Assembly (NCBI GenBank): GCA_964352785.1 | Contig: CAYGTI010000007.1 | Span: forward strand, 1-64,000 | Direction: 5' to 3' | Origin: JACOMS01 sp964352785 | Lineage (GTDB): Bacteria; Pseudomonadota; Alphaproteobacteria; Caulobacterales; Maricaulaceae | DNA length: 64,000 nt | In this document: one piece after another, positions 24,607-30,857 of the stretch | Numbering within the stretch: position 1 is the first letter of the stretch | Layout of the letters: every line of letters begins with the position of its first letter | Notes under the pieces: model-generated | Database searches by the model: none | Seen by the model: the letters and a program-made list of their open reading frames with translations, nothing else | What the model was told of the DNA's origin: nothing | Translations under genes and position numbers: made by a program

Positions 24607-25052
24607 GGCGCGTCCTGCATAATAAGGTAAATAACAACGAGATTGCCGTCAAAATCAACAATCCCGACCTCACGGCCTTCGCGTCCGTCTTTGGTGACAA
24701 GATGGTCTTCAGGATAAACGGTTAGCCCTAGCGCCCGGGACTGGTTCACCACCCGATCAAATTCAAGAATTTCGAGAATGATCGCGGCGCGGCGCGGCGC
24801 GGCATTTAACGGCGCGGCGTTTGGCACTTCGGTTAACGCCATAACATTGGGCTGCTTCGTCGTAGACAGAACCGCAAACCGCATAGGCTGGTTTTTGTTG
24901 ATATCAAAAACATCATAAGAATAGCTGTCGGCTGCGCTGTCCTTGACGAAAGTAACAGTGAAACCCAATATATCACGGTAAAATGTGAGCGCGCGGCCTA
25001 TATCCGCTGTGACGTAGTTGGCCCGCTGTAATCTGAGAGGCGGCTTACTCAT
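24603..25052 (-). CDS. VOC family protein
   Basis: 149 residues. The VOC fold is recognised from LQRANYVTADIGRALTFYRD, where the pattern of a beta strand followed by the AxxFYRD helix is standard, and from the final strand VGIVDFDGNLVVIYL. Typical metal ligands are not clear: the first strand has Asn instead of His, and the final strand has Asn-Leu in the usual Glu region. It may therefore be a binding protein or noncanonical enzyme. The ATG follows four bases inside the MDR gene stop region. Second of two VOC proteins in the operon, distinct from the one at 26051. Confidence 0.8.
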   Translation of the reverse strand: MSKPPLRLQRANYVTADIGRALTFYRDILGFTVTFVKDSAADSYSYDVFDINKNQPMRFAVLSTTKQPNVMALTEVPNAAPLNAAPRRAAIILEILEFDRVVNQSRALGLTVYPEDHLVTKDGREGREVGIVDFDGNLVVIYLIMQDAP

Positions 25053-26058
25053 CACTCACCTTTACGCAGCGCATACCTATGTTTGTACCCTCGTAAACCC
25101 CCATCAGAGCTTCGGGCATTTTGTCAAACCCGTCTAAGACATCCATAAGCGGTTTCATCTCTCCGGATTTATACCATGCCGCCAATTGATTATTACTGGC
25201 TTCGAATTGATCCAGATAATTATAGACAAAATAACCTTTCATGACAGCGTTCTTCGCGCGCAAGCGAACATAATTGGATAATCCAAATGGATTTTCACGC
25301 GCATATTCAGAGATCGAACCACACAGCAATATGCGCGCATCATAAGCCAAGTTTTCAAGGCAAGCTTCGAGAATTTCGCCGCCGACATTATCAAAATAAA
25401 TGTCCATACCGTTTGGGCAAAGCTGCGCAATCCGAGCGGGCACGTCCTCGGATTTATAGTCAATCACAGCATCTGCCCCAAGGCCGGAGACAATACCGCA
25501 CTTTTCCACGCCGCCCGCGATGCCAATGACCCGGCAGCCCATAATTTTAGCCATTTGAACGACCATATGCCCGACGCCGCCTGCCGCGCCGGACACGACG
25601 ACCGTGTTTCCAGCCTGAGGCTCAGCGAAATTAAAGCCGCTCCAAGCCGTCAGACCTGTCATGGATAGCATGCGCACGGACAGCGCATAGGATAGATCAT
25701 GATGCCGCACTTTAAAAAACCGCTCATTGGCGCTCATACTGCTGACCTTGTAGGTTTGCCAGCCGAGCTGACCTTGGACGATATCACCAACGGCGTAGTC
25801 CGAATGGCAGCTCTCGATAACCCGCGCGACGCCGCGCCCGTGTATGACATCGCCAAGACTTAGAGGCGCTTCGCCCGCCGCGCTCGCCCCTTGCATATAC
25901 ATGCGCATAACCGGGGCGATGCCAAGGTAGAGCGTTTTAAGCAAGACCTGCCCCTCGGCGCAGACCGGAATAGCTTCTTCATGATAGGCAAAATCCGTAG
26001 GTTTTGGTTTACCCACCGGGCGCGCCGCAACGCGCCATTGACAGTTTAGATTAGTCAC
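25045..26058 (-). CDS. Zinc-independent MDR oxidoreductase (CurA/leukotriene B4 dehydrogenase-like)
   Basis: 337 residues from a GTG at 26058, beginning MTNLNCQWRVAARPVGKPKP, which matches the usual N-terminus of this family (xxRQWLLAxRPxGxP). The track from ATG 26238 would overlap the upstream VOC gene by nearly 190 bp. The nucleotide-binding motif is VVSGAAGGVGHMVVQMAKIMG, and a typical MDR region FDNVGGEILEACLEN follows. Catalytic zinc Cys are absent. Relatives reduce activated double bonds of alpha,beta-unsaturated ketones with NADPH. The position between two VOC genes fits a reductive step on an unsaturated intermediate (inference). Confidence 0.85.
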   Translation of the reverse strand: MTNLNCQWRVAARPVGKPKPTDFAYHEEAIPVCAEGQVLLKTLYLGIAPVMRMYMQGASAAGEAPLSLGDVIHGRGVARVIESCHSDYAVGDIVQGQLGWQTYKVSSMSANERFFKVRHHDLSYALSVRMLSMTGLTAWSGFNFAEPQAGNTVVVSGAAGGVGHMVVQMAKIMGCRVIGIAGGVEKCGIVSGLGADAVIDYKSEDVPARIAQLCPNGMDIYFDNVGGEILEACLENLAYDARILLCGSISEYARENPFGLSNYVRLRAKNAVMKGYFVYNYLDQFEASNNQLAAWYKSGEMKPLMDVLDGFDKMPEALMGVYEGTNIGMRCVKVSDE

Positions 26059-26533
26059 TTTCGGGCCAGTCAGTGTGTGTGACCTGATTGCACTCAAAGA
26101 AGTGTCCGTCAGCATCCCATAAAAACGTTGAGACGAAATGCTTGGTCTCTCCTTTAGCACCTGTCGTTGACCATGTCTTGGGCGCGCCGCGTGTTTTAAA
26201 TCCGTGCTGTACAGCCCGCTCATAAATGAGTTGCGCATTTTCAGCCACTACAACAAACACGGGTTTCCCGTAACCCAGTTCATAATCGATTTCAGGCGCG
26301 GGTATAACCGGATCAAGAAATTCCATCAGACCCATCATACCAATCTCGTCATGATCAAACTTGACGATCACAAGGCGTAACCTATCCCCCTTCTTGCCGA
26401 TAGGCAGCCCGCCGCCGTCAAGCGTGAACGGGCGGTCAAACCAAATATTGGCCCCCAAAACATCGCGGTAAAAAATAAGCGAGCGTTCCATATCGCGCAC
26501 CATCATCGTGGTACGTTTGACAATATTAGGCAT
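26051..26533 (-). CDS. VOC family protein
   Basis: 160 residues from ATG 26533, chosen because GGGAGG stands seven bases upstream and because the upstream extension lies within the SSS gene. The fold is recognised from VKRTTMMVRDMERSLIFYRDVLGANIWF and FVSTFLWDADGHFFECNQV, where DPDGHxxE is the standard VOC metal-site ending (E ligand); first-strand His is replaced by Thr. The family includes dioxygenases, isomerases and glyoxalases. The start overlaps the last codons of the SSS gene by eight bases, and the stop overlaps the GTG of the MDR gene. Confidence 0.85.
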   Translation of the reverse strand: MPNIVKRTTMMVRDMERSLIFYRDVLGANIWFDRPFTLDGGGLPIGKKGDRLRLVIVKFDHDEIGMMGLMEFLDPVIPAPEIDYELGYGKPVFVVVAENAQLIYERAVQHGFKTRGAPKTWSTTGAKGETKHFVSTFLWDADGHFFECNQVTHTDWPESD

Positions 26534-27947
26534 TTTCTTGCCTCCCATTTTTATACTTACCCAGAAACAGAATAACCAATCCGGCCAGCCACGACGCCCA
26601 TTTCTCAATTACATCCGCCATTCCGCCCGGTACATTATAGGCCATCACAGCGATCAAAAATCCGGCAATAATGGCCGCCAGCACAAAACCGCCGCGCACC
26701 TTCCAGCCCAAACACTTGACTAAAATTGATGGCCCAAACGCGGCGCCGAGCGCCACCCAGGCAAACAAGACGCGGGTGAAAATATCCTTGGCTAAGAAAA
26801 TCGTCATCAACACGGCCAGAACGGCAATTAAAACCATCGCTAATCGTCCCGCCAGAAGCGCTTTTTTCGGATTGGAATAAGCAAACCCCATATCATGAGA
26901 CACGGCAGACGCCGCCGCGAGCAGCAAACTATCGACTGTCGACATGACGGCTGATAAAATCGCGGCAATCACGATACCGGCCAAAACCGGCGGTAGGTAG
27001 AGTTCCGCCGCCTTAAAGAACAAGCTCTCACCGCCTGTCTGTATATTGGCCGCGCGTCCTGCAAAAGCCAGAAGAACAAGTCCCATATAAATCACCGCGC
27101 CCCAACCGACGGTAATGGCCGCGCCGCGCCGCCGCGCCTGCGCGTCTTTAGCGGCCATAATCCGGTTCAGCAGTTGTGGCTGCCCCAGCGCGCCAAGCCC
27201 CGTACCGAACAGTCCCATCGCGAGGCCAATACCCGCCATCCCGGCAGCGCCGCCCGTGAAACTAAAATAAGAGGCGGGCTGCGTTGCATGCAGCGTATCA
27301 ATGATTGTGCCGATACCGCCTGCCGCCGTGACGGCCGCATATGGCACAAGAATACAAGCCACCATCATCACCGTAGCTTGAAGCGCATCGGTAATGCTCG
27401 CAGCTAAAAAACCGCCAAACAAACAGTAAATAACAATGACAGACGCTCCCAGAATAACCGCCTCGCTCGCGCCCATGTTAAATGTCGAGGTAAAGGCATT
27501 GCCCGCAGCTTGAAACTGTGAAGAGATATAAAAAACAAAGCAAAACAATATCATAGAGGCACATATTATACCGATAACACGCTTCCACTCGGGCGCTATA
27601 TCGCCCGTTATAAAATCAATAACTGTGATATAGCCGTGCTCTGATGTCTCGGCATTTAGGCGCGGGCCCATGACAAGCCACGTTAACAAATATCCGCCGA
27701 AAATACCCGGGATCAACCACAGCCCAACAACACCTTGAGAATAAACCAACCCGGTGAATCCCAGCAAAACCCACGCAGAACTTGTCGAGGCCGCGTATGA
27801 AAGGCCCGCTGTCCATGCGCCCAAGCCTTGTCCCGCGAGGAAAAAGTCGCCTTCGGTCTGAACGCGCTTTGATGCCCACAACCCGATCCCGAGCAGGAGT
27901 AATTTATATCCAATTAGCGTAATGATCACGACGGTTGTCGACGACAT
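26526..27947 (-). CDS. Sodium:solute symporter (SSS family, PutP-like)
   Basis: 473 residues with about 13 transmembrane helices. Sodium/solute symporter features include GDFFLAGQGLGAWTAGLSYAAS near the N-terminus, IYCLFGGFLAASITDALQ, FGTGLGALGQPQLLNRIMAA (PutP-like), and LSAVMSTVDSLLLAAASAVSHD, which carries the conserved Ser/Thr of the sodium site. It should take up an organic solute with Na+, consistent with a marine host. It heads the nine-gene operon; GGGGAG precedes the ATG. A TATAAT element and an inverted repeat lie just upstream. Substrate cannot be predicted from the sequence, though PutP and PanF relatives carry proline and pantothenate. Confidence 0.88.
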   Translation of the reverse strand: MSSTTVVIITLIGYKLLLLGIGLWASKRVQTEGDFFLAGQGLGAWTAGLSYAASTSSAWVLLGFTGLVYSQGVVGLWLIPGIFGGYLLTWLVMGPRLNAETSEHGYITVIDFITGDIAPEWKRVIGIICASMILFCFVFYISSQFQAAGNAFTSTFNMGASEAVILGASVIVIYCLFGGFLAASITDALQATVMMVACILVPYAAVTAAGGIGTIIDTLHATQPASYFSFTGGAAGMAGIGLAMGLFGTGLGALGQPQLLNRIMAAKDAQARRRGAAITVGWGAVIYMGLVLLAFAGRAANIQTGGESLFFKAAELYLPPVLAGIVIAAILSAVMSTVDSLLLAAASAVSHDMGFAYSNPKKALLAGRLAMVLIAVLAVLMTIFLAKDIFTRVLFAWVALGAAFGPSILVKCLGWKVRGGFVLAAIIAGFLIAVMAYNVPGGMADVIEKWASWLAGLVILFLGKYKNGRQENA

Positions 27948-27982
27948 AGGCTCCCCTTTTCATTAACATTATAGCGGAGCCT
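27948..27982 (-). promoter_or_regulatory. Inverted repeat flanking a TATAAT -10 element of the nine-gene operon
   Basis: AGGCTCC (27948-27954) and GGAGCCT (27976-27982) are a perfect inverted repeat with a 21-bp gap. On the minus strand TATAAT occurs inside the gap at 27968-27973, and GGGGAG, the ribosome binding site of the SSS gene, abuts the near arm. A regulator bound here could block the -10 region; alternatively, if transcription starts further upstream, the arms could form a hairpin hiding the ribosome binding site. Confidence 0.45.
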
Positions 27983-28197
27983 ACTCCCATCTTTGATTTA
28001 AGTCAGGGAAAAGATAACAGATAAAAAAGCTTTTAAATCAAACACTCAGGCCTGACCTGTAAAGCCCGTTTGGACATTAAAATCCAGCTAATCCAAATAA
28101 GCCCTGCAGGTTTGCAAGTGACGTCTGCGCTACCACACTGAAATCGTGATTGATATTCACCCCAAGCGGTGTAGGAGCCAGACTGACACAGATCACC

Positions 28198-28557
28198 ATG
28201 GATACTCACATCATGTACATAGACATTATCGGTTATACGGCGGCGGCGCTGACATCGCTTTCTTTTGTGCCGCAAGCCATCCTCGTTATTCGGACGCGGC
28301 GTACTGGCGGTATTTCGCTCATCATGTATTCCATGTTCACGCTCGGTGTCGCGCTTTGGCTTTGCTACGGCATTTTAGAGGGCGCGGTGCCATTAATGAT
28401 AGCCAATACAATCACTCTGACCTTGGCGGGCACCATATTATTTATAGCTGCTAGAGAAAGATGGAAACGCCGGGGTACACTGAAAGCCCGGCCACCTGGA
28501 CACCCTTTGACGCCCGAGCAAAATCCCGACCTTCAAGCGCATAGCGCCTCAGCTTAG
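28198..28557 (+). CDS. SemiSWEET/MtN3-like sugar transporter
   Basis: 119 residues starting MDTHIMYIDIIGYTAAAL. A three-helix bundle with the PQ motif in LSFVPQAILV and the pattern RTRRTGGISLIMYSMFTLGVALWLCYG matches SemiSWEET proteins, half-sized relatives of eukaryotic SWEETs that dimerise to form a sugar pore. The charged tail of about 35 residues is longer than usual (family ~90 residues). An upstream in-frame ATG at 28150 adds 16 residues without family resemblance. The stop overlaps the end of the convergent cysteine-synthase-like gene by four bases. Confidence 0.85.
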   Translation: MDTHIMYIDIIGYTAAALTSLSFVPQAILVIRTRRTGGISLIMYSMFTLGVALWLCYGILEGAVPLMIANTITLTLAGTILFIAARERWKRRGTLKARPPGHPLTPEQNPDLQAHSASA

Positions 28558-29630
28558 CACATTTCGTAATTCAAAAGCTCAATATCCGGTGACATATAGC
28601 CGTCTTTGACAGGTTCTTCGCGGGTTAAATCTGTTGAGAGATATTTCTTATTATCATCACAAAAAACAGTGACCACCGTGGCATCAGAGCCAAGTTTGCG
28701 CTGTATTTTCAGCGCGCCGAGCAGGTTCGCGCCAGACGAAATACCAACGGCAAGACCCAAACGGGTAGAAAGCCGTTGCGCCATCAGGATCGCGTCCCCG
28801 TCATTCACACAGACAATATCATCAAGCGTTTTTAGACACACAATATCAGGAATAAACTCGTCCGAAACGCCTTGAATGCGGTGGTGCCCGACTTTGTACC
28901 CCGTAGTTAATGTCGGGCTTTCGGCGGGCTCAAGCGGGTGAATTTTTACGCTCGGATTGGCAGCACGTAAGGCCTTACCCACGCCCATCACAGTACCGCC
29001 CGTACCGACGCCTGCGATAAACGCATCCGGTGTTAAGCCGTGCGCCGCGAGCGACGCTAAAATTTCCGGACCCGTCCCTTTGCAATGCGCGCCGCAATTA
29101 TCGGGGTTAGAGAATTGACGCGGCAGGAAGACGTTATTGCGGCTGCGCGCCAGATCCTCGGCCATTTTAATCGAGCCGACAAACCCGCCCTCTTCTTTGC
29201 TCACAAGACGTACATCCGCGCCGTAGCTCTTCATGAGAGATATTCTTTCTTGGCTCATCCAATCAGGCATGTATATGCGCACAGGGTGTCCAAGCGCGCG
29301 GCCCAGCGCGCAAAATGCGATCCCGGCATTTCCGCTCGTGGCTTCGACGATCATATCACCGGGCTGTAGTGCGCCTGTACGGTACGCGCAGCGCAAGACC
29401 TCCAGCGCCATGCGGTCTTTGATACTACCGGAGAGATTATAATATTCGAGCTTGGCATAAATGCGCGATACCTCACCTTTATAACGCAGATTAAGCCCAA
29501 TAAAGGGCGTGCGGCCAATGAGGTGATGCAGCGTTTTAAACGCACATGGCAACTCTCGCGCGGGCTTAGCGTTTACGGCACCGACGCTAGGCGAGGTCTC
29601 TATCATTGTGTCTTCAGCAGCGAGCAACAT
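28554..29630 (-). CDS. PLP-dependent cysteine synthase/CBS-like enzyme
   Basis: 358 residues of beta-family PLP enzyme. The PLP-binding Lys is K71 in NLSGSIKDR; the substrate loop is EATSGNAGI, the phosphate-binding loop GVGTGGTVMG, and the C-terminal GISSGANLL contributes the Ser that contacts the PLP ring nitrogen. CysK and cystathionine beta-synthase share all these motifs. The final region, FCDDNKKYLSTDL, is typical of cysteine synthases. The N-terminal ~30 residues are an extension; a start nearer residue 9 (MIETSP) is possible. The divergent DecR-like regulator suggests a role in cysteine or thiol amino-acid turnover (inference). Confidence 0.85.
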   Translation of the reverse strand: MLLAAEDTMIETSPSVGAVNAKPARELPCAFKTLHHLIGRTPFIGLNLRYKGEVSRIYAKLEYYNLSGSIKDRMALEVLRCAYRTGALQPGDMIVEATSGNAGIAFCALGRALGHPVRIYMPDWMSQERISLMKSYGADVRLVSKEEGGFVGSIKMAEDLARSRNNVFLPRQFSNPDNCGAHCKGTGPEILASLAAHGLTPDAFIAGVGTGGTVMGVGKALRAANPSVKIHPLEPAESPTLTTGYKVGHHRIQGVSDEFIPDIVCLKTLDDIVCVNDGDAILMAQRLSTRLGLAVGISSGANLLGALKIQRKLGSDATVVTVFCDDNKKYLSTDLTREEPVKDGYMSPDIELLNYEMC

Positions 29631-29712
29631 ATGTATCTCCTATTTAATCTATATCTTGGCCTTTTGAAGATAAAAATTCATCGCAAAATTATACGATTAT
29701 CACATTTACATG

Positions 29713-29732
29713 ATAATATTTTTTGATATTAT
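29713..29732. promoter_or_regulatory. Inverted repeat between the PLP enzyme and Lrp genes
   Basis: ATAATAT (29713-29719) and ATATTAT (29726-29732) form a perfect 7-6-7 inverted repeat just before the Lrp-type gene start (29739) and in the divergent promoter region of 108 bp. Lrp/AsnC regulators often bind AT-rich repeats of this kind; it is a candidate operator. Confidence 0.45.
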
Positions 29733-29738
29733 ACTAAT

Positions 29739-30200
29739 ATGATAGAAAATATTGATTATACCGACCGCGCGATCTTAAAAATTCTACAAAAGGACACGAC
29801 CCAATCCCTTGAGTCTATCTCCGCGTCTGTTGGTGTTTCACTCAACACGTGTTGGCGCAGGGTACAGCGCCTTGAGCAAACGGGTATTATCGCAGGCCGC
29901 GTTGCGATTCTCGACGCGGACAAGCTGGGTAAATCACTAACTGTGTTTGTCGCTGTACGCACAAATGATCATTCCAAGGATTGGGCCGAACGCTTCGCCA
30001 GAGCCGTAGATGCCATGCCTGAAATCGTAGAATTTTACCGCCTTGCCGGAGACGTTGATTATTTACTGAAAATACTCGCCGCCAGCGTGGCTGATTATGA
30101 CCGCATCTATCAATCGATCATCGCCAAGGTGGGACTGTCTGATGTAACAGCAAGCTTTGCCATGGAAAAGATGAAGCTAACCACCGAAGTCCCACTTTAG
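29739..30200 (+). CDS. Lrp/AsnC family regulator, DecR-like
   Basis: 153 residues. N-terminal helix-turn-helix (residues ~6-55: DYTDRAILKILQKDTTQSLE...SLNTCWRRVQRLEQTGII), followed by the RAM ligand domain. The segment VRTNDHSKDWAERFARAVDAMPEIVEFYRLAGDVDYLL and the end FAMEKMKLTTEVPL match the DecR/YbaO branch that senses cysteine in enterobacteria. The gene is divergent from the PLP enzyme, so it likely controls it in response to cysteine or a related amino acid. The intergenic inverted repeat at 29713-29732 is a candidate site. Confidence 0.85.
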   Translation: MIENIDYTDRAILKILQKDTTQSLESISASVGVSLNTCWRRVQRLEQTGIIAGRVAILDADKLGKSLTVFVAVRTNDHSKDWAERFARAVDAMPEIVEFYRLAGDVDYLLKILAASVADYDRIYQSIIAKVGLSDVTASFAMEKMKLTTEVPL

Positions 30201-30379
30201 CTTGGCTCAAAACCTAGAGATTAGACACCTCTTTCAAACCACAAAACAACCGCTTGCGCTCTCCATAGCTGAACGGTAGATAAACGCGCGGTGGACAGCT
30301 ATGCGTAAGCGGCGGTTCCGGGCTTTAATTCCGGCGTTTAATCACCATATATAGTCTGTAATTAACACAGGAGGCGCAC

Positions 30380-30742
30380 ATGATGCTGACCATGATGAAA
30401 GGCAAAATTCACCGAGCTGTGGTGACTCAAGCCGATTTGCACTATGAAGGATCGATCTCAATCGATCAGGATCTTTTAGAGCGCTCAGGTATTTTACCCA
30501 ATGAACAGGTCGACATCTTAAACATCACGAATGGTGAGCGTTTCACGACATACGCGATTACTGCGCCTCGCGGATCCAAGACTTTTGGCCTCAACGGCGC
30601 TGCGGCGCGGCGCGTGCAGGTGGGAGATAAGATCATCATCATTACTTACTGCCAAATGGAAGCTGAAAAAGCGCGCAACTATGCGCCCAATGTAGTGCTG
30701 CTTGACGAAAATAATGACGTGGTCATTCCGCCGGTGCATTAA
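30380..30742 (+). CDS. panD: Aspartate 1-decarboxylase, pantothenate synthesis
   Basis: 120 residues, the usual length for a PanD proenzyme (126 in E. coli). It makes beta-alanine from aspartate for pantothenate and CoA. The self-processing site is G24-S25 in DLHYEGSISIDQDLLE; cleavage creates the catalytic pyruvoyl group from the Ser. Later motifs NGERFTTY and NGAAARRVQVGDKIIIITY match the double-psi beta-barrel. Numbering from ATG 30380 matches E. coli. AGGAGG precedes the start by six bases. The stretch 30201-30379 upstream holds no other gene. A terminator follows 22 bp after the stop. Confidence 0.95.
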   Translation: MMLTMMKGKIHRAVVTQADLHYEGSISIDQDLLERSGILPNEQVDILNITNGERFTTYAITAPRGSKTFGLNGAAARRVQVGDKIIIITYCQMEAEKARNYAPNVVLLDENNDVVIPPVH

Positions 30743-30763
30743 GGCCAAAACCATCTTTACTCA

Positions 30764-30789
30764 AAGCCGCCTTACAGGGCGGCTTTTTT
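30764..30789 (+). terminator. Rho-independent terminator of panD
   Basis: AAGCCGCC (30764-30771) pairs with GGCGGCTT (30778-30785) around a six-base loop, and T continues to 30789. Confidence 0.88.
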
Positions 30790-30820
30790 GCGCCCAAACG
30801 TCTCTCATCCCATTCTTTGG

Positions 30821-30849
30821 TTGACAGACGTTCCCCTAATGTTCGATAG
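30821..30849 (+). promoter_or_regulatory. uvrA promoter with an alphaproteobacterial LexA (SOS) box
   Basis: A perfect -35 TTGACA (30821-30826) is followed after 17 bp by CGATAG (30844-30849). Between them lies GTTC-CCCTAAT-GTTC (30830-30844), an exact GTTC-N7-GTTC, the LexA box of alphaproteobacteria. LexA binding there would cover the promoter, so uvrA should be SOS-regulated. Confidence 0.8.
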
Positions 30850-30857
30850 GCTTAGCC

